A DNA stretch of 64,000 nt. It comes from Entomortierella parvispora (taxonomy: Eukaryota > Mortierellomycota > Mortierellomycetes > Mortierellales > Mortierellaceae). Made by a program: the position numbers and the translations under genes. The stretch is from positions 1,674,001 through 1,738,000 of the forward strand of contig OY752143.1 in assembly GCA_963573315.1 (NCBI GenBank). Reading direction: 5' to 3'. Shown here in pieces: positions 1 through 9,654 of the stretch; the first letter of the stretch is position 1; each line of letters begins with the position of its first letter. The notes beneath the pieces are model-generated. The model was not told the origin of the DNA. It searched no databases and worked only from the letters and a program-made list of their open reading frames with translations.

Positions 1-188
1 CAAGAACGTCGCCGATCTTGCGCAGAGGCTCAAGTCGACTGGCAGGAAGGTGATCTTTGGTCCACATCACATCATAGTCCCAAAAGACGATGCGCTGACC
101 GGGCTCAAGTGTCTCGGTCGCTGCTGCAAAGGGTGCACTTCGATGTCCTGTCGACAATGTGTATCCTGCTGGGCATGCCATGATTCTG
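1..188 (-). CDS. Possible exon of a gene running off the left edge
   Basis: On the minus strand this stretch is open from the left edge to about position 208 and reads through an ATG at 181-179. A good splice acceptor (TACCTCAG) ends at 189, so an exon could start at 188. The peptide contains the segment RIVFWDYDVMWTKDHL; I do not recognise a family. The plus strand is also open over most of the stretch and has a plausible donor (GTATGA) at 191, so the strand is uncertain. The plus-strand peptide is cysteine-rich and looks less natural. No function is proposed. Confidence 0.3.
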
Positions 189-208
189 AGGTATGAAGAC
201 TTGATTTA

Positions 209-1198
209 AGAGGGACGAGTAGAAGGCGGGGTGAAAAACGATAAGATTATTAATGAAGGTCGTGTGGGTGCGGGTGTGTATATGGGTATAGCGAAGTGAT
301 ATTGTGTTTGAGATGTGATATTGGAGGAGAGGAGAGTCTATGTGGTCAGCAATTGAGCAAGGGGAAAGGTGGTCTGTTCGGGAGTGAAAGGACGAGAATT
401 GATGCCCTCTTTTTATTCTTTTTATCTCCTCTTGCCCAAAGGCTCATCTTGTCCCGCCAACCAAAGACAAACGGGAAGTTTGTAGTTTTACACGGTACGA
501 ATGCTGGGTCCTCGGCGTATCCTAGCATGTGTCAGCCTGTCGGGAATGGGGGTTGTGCTCTGGAAAACCCAGGACATTATTTACTCTTGTGAAGGTCGGA
601 GACAGCAAGCCAAGAGATGTGACCCCCTCTCCCTGTAACAGGGTAAGAAACAAGGAAAGGGTCTGAAAATATGACTGAAAGGTTGAAAATACCATGTTGG
701 CTATTGTCATCGTTTACTCGAGTTCTCACAGGGATGGAAGGATCTTCATCCACGACTTGGAGGCACAAACAAATATCAAAAGTTGCTCGGCTCATAGTTT
801 CGCCTTTCGAGGATTTGCCAACAAACGCAGGACAGAATCCTGAACTGCTGAATCTACACACTCCTTCTGGTCAAACAGAGGTCGAAAGGATCGGTTCTCG
901 CACAGGTGGGAGTGTTGTTGTTGTTGTTGTTATTGTTGTTGCTGCTACTAGCTCTATCCCCAAAATGCAAGCACTCTGGAACGCGTCGCTTTGGTTCTGG
1001 GCCGAGGTTGATGGAGGGGTGAAGTTTGAGCATAACAGCAGGTGAAGACAGAAAGAGAGAGGTAGCCAACTCTATACGGATCCAACTTCGCGTCAGGATC
1101 CGTCACATGATCAACGTCCAATAATTTGGTGGCGTCTTGACATGCCTGCATGTCTGCACTTTTGCGGCCGCGTTCATCTCCTGCGATCACAACACAAC
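209..1198. other. Intergenic region upstream of NPR2
   Basis: No convincing gene is seen. Short open frames overlap on both strands and none resembles a known family. The stretch holds a GTT trinucleotide run near 914-946 and presumably the NPR2 promoter close to its right end. Confidence 0.5.
914..946. repeat. (GTT)n microsatellite, slightly imperfect
   Basis: A run of GTT triplets is interrupted once by GTTATT. It lies in noncoding DNA. Confidence 0.8.
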
Positions 1199-3808
1199 AT
1201 GGGGTTCCCCCGACTGCTATCCATCTTCTACTGTACCTTCCACCCGATTCAGGGCCCAAAGGTGCTCTACGAGGTTCCAGAAGGCTCGATCCTTTCCAAG
1301 ACTTCGCCCCTGGTCGACTTTGATTCCATCTCCGAATACTTAATCCCAAAGGTCGAGCTCTGTTCCAAGCTCGTCACCATCTCAACCCCAACTTGCAAGG
1401 TCATTGGATTCCCCATCAATCTCGAGCACAAAAAGTTCCAGCGCAATGCTTTAATGTTCAACCTGGCATTCGTCTTTGACAAGGATGCAGAAATCTCTTC
1501 CTACGAACCCGTGGTGCGAAAGATGGCGAGGGTTCTCAAGGCCCTTGAGAAAGAGAATGAGTTTTTGAGCAAGCAGACGAGGCTCCTTATGATGGACCAC
1601 CCTACCTCCGTCAACAACGCTCTTCCTCCCCCTCCACCCTCTACCCCTGCAGCAACCCTACTGCAGAATTCAACCAGTAACATTGCCACCACCGCTACCA
1701 CCGTTGCTGCTGCGTCATCCGCCAATACAGCAACACCGACACCTACCACCGCCGCTGTCCCTACTTCTGTTCCCTCGAGCAGCGCCACGGCAGCAGTAGC
1801 AGAGAGTACAGAGAGTACAGAGAATACAGAGAATACAGAAAAGTTAGGAAAGATCGAAAGGTCAGAACCCACTTCGTCTCCAGAACTCACCAACAGCGAG
1901 AACGACTCCAAGCGAGCAAGTGGCACATTGACGCCTCCGATTGATATCTCCCCCAACACGTCTATACTACCGACGGCGCTCCCTCCCCTGCCAGCGGACG
2001 GCTCGACCATCACGTCCACTGTCCTGGTTTCTTCGCCGCCTTCCATGACCTCCAACTCAATTGCCACCGTCATAACTGCGCCGCCATCGTCTTCTCCGTT
2101 TCCTCTATCTAAATCCACTTCATCTGGTTCGAACCATTCTGCCACCGGTGGATCTTTATCTGCGCCAAACTCGATGCCAAAGGCTGTTACTTCTGCCTCA
2201 ACTGTACCGGCACCTACACTCCTTGAACAAGCGCAGATGAACGGTAGTGGAATGCAAAATCTTATTGAGCAGTTGATCGAGGATCTAAACAGCTATTGCG
2301 AATGTCAGATTCCGATTGGTAAGTCCAGTGAATCTACGCCAGTTGTCCTTATAGCTGTTGTCTGTGCTCTATCGTCTAACTCTGACTATACTTCACATTG
2401 TAGATTCTGCCAACACAATTAATTTGAAGTTATTCCCTACGTACACAAATCCTGCACCAGTATACGATTATCAAGTCCCAATATCGACTGTAAACCTGGA
2501 GGCATTGACAGATGTCAACTGGGACATGACAATGCAGAGAATCACTGGATATATCAACGGTGTAAACTCTGTCAAACGCATTGCTGAATATGCGGATGTT
2601 GAAACTGGTCTGGCGAGAATGTGCATGCAACACCTGCTGTAAGTGGCACAACATCTACTCTGTTGTTTAGATGGAAATACGAGGAATATGGCGTTAAAAA
2701 CTCACGATCAATTGAATGGAACTTGCACAGATACTACGGCTGCATCATCATGGTGGACCTGTTTCAGTTCAAGAACATTTACGCGGTCAAGCTGGAGATG
2801 ATGCGCTTAACCGAGGATGTTGCCCTCCAGTGCGAATGTGTCAGCTACGTAACTCTTCCTGGTACGTATGAAATAACAGTTGTAGGCTTAGATAGGCATA
2901 TGAATCGGGATTGGATTTTTGACTCTCTTGGCCCATGTCATGCTCACATCATGCCCGTAGATATGCATGCACCATCTTTTGCGAAAATATTTTCCCTCTA
3001 CTGTTCGCTACAGTATGGAGTGGTTCTGCAGGACTGGATTGAACAAAATCAGATCATAGATTATAATATCGATGTGAGGTATGTCGACCGATTATGAGTG
3101 AAATATGATATGGATATTGGGATATTCGTGAAGGAGCTTGACCACTGGAGCTCACCCTACTATTCTATCGCGTTGGTAGACGATTCATATCTTTTGGAGT
3201 CATCAAAGGATTCCTTTACAGAGTACACAAATACCCGATCCTGGACTATTACGACCACAATTCTGTGACAGGAGCTGGCTTGAAAACAGAACAAGATTCG
3301 AGCTCAATTACCCCACTCTCGCTGGGCGTTGTAAATCAAAATGGACAACCCGCGCCTGGCGTTTCATCGACAGTGCTGACAGCCACTCCTGCTACAACGG
3401 CAGTGCCTTCGATTTCTAGTCGACCCGGTACTCTCTCGGCGACGATGACATCTACTCAACGTAAAATGTACGGCGACACTCTGGCACCAACGGATCAAAA
3501 TACTTATTCTGCCAACAACAATTACCCACAATCCCAGCTACAGTCCTCCAATGACGCGCCACATCCTGCGGTTGTTATACCCCCCGCTCTTAGGAAGTAA
3601 TGAATGATATATGGTTTTTGGTACACCACCCATACTCAAAAGCGCAAAAGCACTAACTTATTTTTTTTTTTTTCATTTTCACACACTCGGTAGATTATTG
3701 AACGGCCAGCATCACTATGATGAGCTTTGCACGCAATTCGGATGCAGTGTTCGTGAACTGGATTTGATCCTTGCCACAGACAGCCGTATCAAATTCATTT
3801 ACCGGTGA
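1199..3808 (+). CDS. NPR2: NPR2-like subunit of the SEACIT/GATOR1 complex (TORC1 inhibitor)
   Basis: Six exons are inferred: 1199-2318, 2404-2638, 2731-2861, 2961-3078, 3180-3596 and 3694-3808 (711 residues). The N-terminus (IFYCTFHPIQGPKVLYEVPE, then LEHKKFQRNALMFNLAFV) and later segments (VNWDMTMQRITGYINGV, IFSLYCSLQYG, FGVIKGFLYRVHKYP) match the NPR2/NPRL2 family along its length. NPR2 and NPR3 form the GAP arm that inactivates Rag/Gtr GTPases and represses TORC1 on amino-acid starvation at the vacuole. Human NPRL2 is about 380 residues. The extra length comes from a Ser/Thr/Pro-rich insert at about residues 135-345 and a second polar insert encoded by exon 5. The start at 1199 is preferred over an in-frame ATG at 1142 because family homology begins there. 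Confidence 0.92.
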
Positions 3809-4036
3809 CAAATGACGAATAAATCAACATCGTTCATATCAAGATGCGTATTTTTTTTTTCAAAACGCCAGGTATAAGAAAGATCATGAAAGATGACCCC
3901 CCATGAAATGAATATATAAGGCGGGTCACTGCGGGATGGTGATTAAAGACTGCACCTTCAGAACACAAAGGTTGTGTATGAAGGGTGGGTTTTTATTCCT
4001 GCTTTTTTGGGTTAAAAAAGAGTTGGCAGTCTTTCC

Positions 4037-5126
4037 TTAACGGAGACGACGGGCCTCACGCTCAGACTCCATAAGGCAGAGGATATCGCCTAATGACAAA
4101 CAAGAAATAAAAATATTAGACAGTTGGTCAACTCAGAAAAATGGCCCCGTTTCGTCAGATTGCAGAGATTAAATCGACGCCTTCCAGTGAAATGCTTGAT
4201 TGTTGGGGTGTGTTTCCCTTTTGCCATTTCACCAATGAAGGTGCCATCCCACCAGAGTCCACTGCGCCTCTGATAATATTAGATCCATGTTTTGTATTCT
4301 ATCTCTCACAATGATCATCCTCTCCTTCTGATGTCTTCTTTTTTCCTTCCTGTCCATGATATCTGTCTTCCGAATATGATTGATCAAGAGAAATAGACGT
4401 ACCCTCACGGACGGGACCCTTGACGTTACGGATAACGTTACGGACGCTGTTGGAGTTGGAAGGGTCGTCGTTAAGCTCGACCTTGACCTGGGTGACACCT
4501 CCACGGGAGCCGGTACGGCCGAGAACCTTGAGAACCTTGGCGTGCTTGACAACGGTCTTATCCTGATGTAAGGGAAAAAAATAGATTGAAAGAAACGAAA
4601 TCACAATGTGATTAGTCTCTGCTTTGCCGCACAGATTGTTCGGATGAAACCCTGATGGATCCTAAAGCAGAGTAGATTCCTGATGTCGATGTCCAGTCAT
4701 CCCATGACAATGCCAAGGCTGATCCGCTTTGTCGGCAATTGATCTCTGTGAACTCTTGGACAGATTCCATGTTTCAAGAAGCTCATTCGAAAAACCAAAG
4801 ACCCTTTGTCAATACAGGAGAAGGAGAGTCTGACGAGGCAGCATAACTCCTCTGTGTAGAGTATGGATACAGGAACTTCGCTTGGTCGAGTATTGAAATG
4901 TTCAAACAATCCTTCCTCGTCCATGCTCATGCGCCCGCCCGATTCATGAAATCCTTCGTCTCTTGAGAAAAAAAAAAAAAAGAAGTCGAGCGATCTTCCG
5001 GATTTTGAAATCCTTGTCGATAGTCTGGAGTCGATCATGACTGATGGGTTGCGGGTTCTATTGCTTGCTGGTGTTGCCGATGGATCGATGGATATGTCCG
5101 CTGTGTTCGCCGACAGATACGCTCAT
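4037..5126 (-). CDS. RPS28: 40S ribosomal protein S28 (eS28)
   Basis: Two exons are clear. 4403-4562 encodes [20 protein letters not shown] followed by [10 protein letters not shown], and 4037-4089 encodes [16 protein letters not shown] and the stop. A 313-bp intron separates them. These match eS28, a small OB-fold protein of the 40S subunit near the mRNA exit and E site. Exon 1 must supply only the start. The best candidate is ATG AGC at 5126-5121 followed by a GTATCT donor, giving MSDKTVVK and a 72-residue protein, in register with the yeast N-terminus. That first exon is an inference. The protein carries about five extra residues before the invariant [11 protein letters not shown] block, where RNV appears twice ([11 protein letters not shown]). 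Confidence 0.85.
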
Positions 5127-5388
5127 GGATGCAAAAACACCCCTTAAACGAACCATTTTGAAAGTTTTGAAAGAGGAAGGAAAGAAACTCAGTGGCCAAC
5201 CAACGAATAAAATACAGGGTTTGTGAACCCTTAACAGAAACCCGGCCGCTTCATCAACTCCGAAACTCGCATGCATGCGTCGCTGCATGCAAACCTAACC
5301 CGACTCGCTCGCTCACACGATAACCATAACCCGATGGATGTCACCCTACGATAGAACTCAGACCCAGCTTGGAGAAAGATAGCCTTTA
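4563..5388. promoter_or_regulatory. RPS28 first intron / divergent promoter region
   Basis: If the proposed tiny first exon at 5121-5126 is right, 4563-5120 is a long 5' intron, which is common in ribosomal-protein genes. The remaining stretch to 5388 is then a divergent promoter shared with the CENP-B-type gene. A GCATGCATGC-type palindromic cluster lies near 5270-5290. No other gene is seen. Confidence 0.4.
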
Positions 5389-6795
5389 ATGCGGATCGCC
5401 AAGGGAATTACCCATGAGCAGAGGTACAATCTCTGTCTCAAGAAGCAAGAGTGCCCGACTATGAAACAGGCAGAACTGGCCGCCTGGTTCGAAGACCGGT
5501 ACTCGTTCTCGATCAGCCAACCGACCATCTCTCATTCTCTCAGAAAAAGCAGTGAAATTCTGGCCTTGGGACCCTGCGCTGTCGGTGTGGATTCAACACG
5601 CGTTCGCAAAAGACCTGTACGACATCCAGATCTGGAGCTGGCTATCTATCGATGGGTACAATCTCAGCAGCTGGAACAGCAACAGCGTTGGCAGCGTCGC
5701 CAAAAGCAAAAACAGTACGGAAATGGAAAGCAAATCAAGAACCAGCGGAGAAAAAGAATCGAAGAACCAGATCTTGAGCAAATGGCACCACCGGTCAAAC
5801 TCACGGGTCCAACCTTGGTCAAACAGGCCAAAAAGATTGCTCAAGAGATGAACATTCTGGACACCGTTTTTTGTCCAGGATGGCTATCGAGGTTCAAAAG
5901 CCGATACAATATCAACTTTACTGAGCTCAACGAGATCCCATCTCACTCTCAGGGAGCCATCACGATTGCCAATGATTCTGCCTCCGGCTCAGCCTCGTCC
6001 TCGGGAACGACCACTCCGGTATCTGGTCCGGCCTCGAACTCTGCAGTGGGCATGCAACTAATGGAAGTGCGTCCTTCTATCGCGATCCCGTCAAGCAGTC
6101 ATGGAGTGCATTCTTCACCACAACAAGCAACGGATCTACATGATCTGGACGAATCGCCAATGCAAGTAGTCGCCAGCAATGACACCAGTTTCGGCCAGTT
6201 GGTCTCCATCGCGTCAAGTATGGACAGTCTACCGTCGCAGCAGGATCTGATATCTAGCCATCGCCCACTGCAACAATCGAAGCACTCGCAGCAACAGCAA
6301 CAACGCATCATTTACGGATTGCAAAACATTGAACAATACCCATATTCACATCCTCAGGATCATACCCAAACACATCAGTCGCACGACGACCACCACCTCT
6401 CATTACTTCGACCTCCTTCAACATCAAGCGCTTTGAATATCAGCCTCCTCCGGTCCCTTCCAGCGTCAGCGTCGCATCAAGCCCCTGCCATGCAATATCA
6501 TTCGCCCACCACAACTCCTGCATCGTCGTCTTTGACAACTTCAAACATATCGACATCTTTATCGTCCCCCGCTGGTAGCCAATATCCAAATGATCAGTAC
6601 TCTGCGACACTTTCACCTCTTCCTGCAATTCAGGACTCTCGCGATGTGCAACGAATTCTGAGACAGTTAAGACAGTACGTATCTTTGCATTTTAAGGACT
6701 CCTCTCGGGCTATTGAACATCTGAACAACCTGGAGCTGGAACTCGGTTCTCCGCAAGACCATTGCACAGACTCTATCATACGGCGACCTGAATAA
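5389..6795 (+). CDS. CENP-B/Psq-type HTH DNA-binding protein
   Basis: Intronless, 468 residues. The N-terminal 55 residues (ITHEQRYNLCLKKQECPTMK, then QAELAAWF and ISQPTISHSLRKS) form a pogo/Psq-like helix-turn-helix. A second domain follows at about 60-185, with RHPDLELAIYRWV and ILDTVFCPGWLSRFKSRYNI, typical of the CENP-B-type HTH of Tc5/pogo transposases and of fungal ARS-binding and CENP-B homologues. The rest is a low-complexity Ser/Gln/His-rich tail with a short helical end (QRILRQLRQYVSLHF). No DDE transposase domain is visible, so this looks like a domesticated or stand-alone DNA-binding domain rather than an active transposase. It points 3'-to-3' at the Fanzor-like gene, with under 90 bp between stop codons. 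The actual DNA target is unknown. Confidence 0.75.
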   Translation: MRIAKGITHEQRYNLCLKKQECPTMKQAELAAWFEDRYSFSISQPTISHSLRKSSEILALGPCAVGVDSTRVRKRPVRHPDLELAIYRWVQSQQLEQQQRWQRRQKQKQYGNGKQIKNQRRKRIEEPDLEQMAPPVKLTGPTLVKQAKKIAQEMNILDTVFCPGWLSRFKSRYNINFTELNEIPSHSQGAITIANDSASGSASSSGTTTPVSGPASNSAVGMQLMEVRPSIAIPSSSHGVHSSPQQATDLHDLDESPMQVVASNDTSFGQLVSIASSMDSLPSQQDLISSHRPLQQSKHSQQQQQRIIYGLQNIEQYPYSHPQDHTQTHQSHDDHHLSLLRPPSTSSALNISLLRSLPASASHQAPAMQYHSPTTTPASSSLTTSNISTSLSSPAGSQYPNDQYSATLSPLPAIQDSRDVQRILRQLRQYVSLHFKDSSRAIEHLNNLELELGSPQDHCTDSIIRRPE

Positions 6796-6877
6796 TGAAG
6801 TGTTTGTGTATTATTGTGACTTTCAATAATAAATGACCAAAAGATATTTAGTTAATATGATGCTCAATTAGAAATTA

Positions 6878-9623
6878 TCAAGAGTCAGAGCAATTTAACC
6901 TCAGAATACTTACATAAGTTGAGCGAATACTCAATTCCGCAATCTTGGCATCTCGTTCAGGTGCAAGTGGAAGGTTTGGCGTTCCAGACATGAAAGATCT
7001 GGTGTTAGCAGGGAGTGACCACGAAGGGCACGTTGGATCAAAGGGGGGAAGGGTCTTGCGGACGGCAGAGGCCAACTGGACAAAGCCCGACAGTGCAATA
7101 TTGACTGCAGCGTTCGTATCTCGTCCACGGTCCGCATACCCTAATTGGAACGAGATGCAGGCGGGGTTCACACATTGAACTGCGCCGTGAACACGAACCA
7201 TTCTTGTCGTCCCGTTTTTTTCTCGTTTTGCCCGAACGAGACGTACGAGTGAAAAACAGAATGGACATACTTGGGAACTCTTGTACTCTGGCGTCTTGCA
7301 GACTGGATTGTATCTCATATGCCGTTCAGGTATAATTGTCCCTCCCATTTTCGCGCGACCCTTCAGACGGGAGCCTACACCAGAGCCTGCGTCACCGTGA
7401 AGCATCAATGGTATAACAACCGGGCAGACCCTTGGACAGTGCTCCAAATGTTTCAGTGTACGTCGTTGTCCTCGAGGGGCGTTCTTTTGGTCGCTGAACT
7501 CGGGTAGATGGTGGTAGCCACAATCTGCACAAAATCCGGTTGTGCAGGGCGAGGGTGCCGGCTCTTGAATAGTGGTCTGCAATAGGTTATCTACTGAGTT
7601 CGTTGCAGTTGAATACAGATGGGTGAGCAGAGAGTCCAGCATTGCCGATTGATAACAGAGATGCTTCTTACCTGTCACTACTTTCTTGAACGCTTTCCTT
7701 TCGTCTGCTGCCACTCGATCATAGGTATGCCTTAAGCTCAGCTCCGTGTGTCGACGTAAATTTTTCATTTTGTTGGATCTTTCGAATGAGCGAAGTACTG
7801 TGCAAGACTCCCGCCGTACTTCCTGCGCTTCGTTTATGGCCTGCAAAGTGGCGGCGTGGTGGATGGAGTTGTGAGCAAGGTCCTTGTGAGCCTTCTTTAT
7901 CCCAGTATTGGACGCTATCCTCTTCTTTCGGACACGGGCTTGCTTCGTAAGACCTGAGTGGTGTCGAATCTGCTGAACGGTCACTTGATATGGGTCTGGG
8001 AAGCGGATATCATCAATCGACTGTGCTTCTTCCTCTTGTTCGTAATCATTATTGGAGAGGAGCTCAAATCTGTTATGAAGCTTGATCAACGTGTTCTGTG
8101 GAAGGGGAACAGTATTGAACAGGACACAGGCTCCTGGATCCGTTCCCCCAGGGACCAGGACAATGTTCCTCTTTGATAAATCCCCGTTGTTCTGGTCGAT
8201 TTCCTGCTTTAGGGCGTCGATGTTAATAGATTTGACTGAGTCCAGGCACCCAGGTCGAAAGAGTGAGGGTGATGATGTGAACACGGGTGTGGCCGTCGAG
8301 TCAATGTTCTCAGTGACTCTTGTCTTCCACGCCGGATCATATTTGAGGTGGTCGTACTTTTGCTGTCGCAGGTTCTTGATTTGGTCTCTCATCGGGAGTA
8401 CCTTTAGACGGAGCTGATGTACTACAGTGCGCTGAGACTTCATGATAGTAAACGTGTCGTTGATGTTCTCGTCCAGTGAGCATTTTAGGTCGATATCATC
8501 TTCATCTCGTTTTGCGGCTTTGAGCTCTCGCAAGTCAAACTTTGTCGCTTTCAAACGATATTCTTGTTGGGCCAGCTGTCGATTAATGGACTGGATCTCT
8601 TTGTCAACCTCCGATATTTGTGAATCAAGAGCTTCTGCACGGGCTTTCGCTTCTGCTTTAGAAAGATTCAGTTCGTGGAGAGCGGCCTGTCGGCGATCGG
8701 CATCCGAGATGTACTTTGTTCGGCTTTTGTTCGATTTTTTTCGCTTGACTTTGATCATGTTGCGAGGTGGATTCTGTCGCATCTCGTAACCCATTACACG
8801 GACGGTGTGCCTGTCTACAAACACGAGCCTGTAGATTGAAGTGAAAGTCAATATGTGGCCTCAATGTAGGATCGAAATTATAGGACCTTCCAGCATGTTC
8901 TTACCTTTCTGCAAATCGCAGACCAAAATTAGAACATGCTGCATGTATTGCGGGCATGTCAAAAAATGCTTGGAAAATGACGAACGGATTTTTTGGTGCG
9001 TGTTTCTGGTCCGAAACCAATAGTCCTGTTGAATCGTACACGTCAAAATGATGCGCTTCCTCATTACAGAGGACCTCACTAATGCCGGTTGCATTCAGAG
9101 GTAAGGGCAGGAGCTTTCCAGCAGATGAAAGAGGAGACAACCGTCTGGCAAAATCACTGTAGCCCATAGCAAACAGCAGCTGATTTGCCAAATAAACGAA
9201 AGGACCGGATACCAGGATATGGCGTGGGATGGATCCAGATGAATCTTTCTTGGGAGCAAATGGACGCAAGGAATTGACGATGCGTGTGGCAACTTGAATT
9301 TCGCACTCCTTGAATTTGTGGTCAGAGAACAAGTGGCTACGAAACTCGTCCTCTGTGATGTTCTCTGGCAATTCAGAGTCATCTATCAACTTGCAAATCA
9401 CGGCCTCCAGACCCTTGAGATGCTTAGACTTTGGTTCCGCCTTCCGTGCAGCTTCTATAAGAGACCATATTAACCACTGTTTAATACTTTCACGGACTGT
9501 GACACATGGATCTGTTGGGCTTACCTTTCTCAGAGGTTTCACTGTTTTGAGCGGATGTAGAGATGTTGTGAACCTCCACAGCCTCGTCGAACCCATCAGC
9601 GTCGTCTGCTTCCCACACCTCAC

Positions 9624-9654
<31 letters not shown>

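Noticed and set aside
1501-2145. 214-residue minus-strand frame opposite NPR2 exon 1
   Set aside because: It is the antisense of the low-complexity Ser/Thr/Pro insert; its Val/Glu-rich composition follows from that.
4090-4402. Possible C/D-box snoRNA in the RPS28 intron
   Set aside because: A C-like box (ATGATCA) and CTGA motifs occur on the minus strand, but the C box has a mismatch, the spacing is long and no terminal stem is visible.
8082-8789. Plus-strand open frames opposite the Fanzor-like exon 5
   Set aside because: Antisense shadows of a well-supported coding exon, with no family features.
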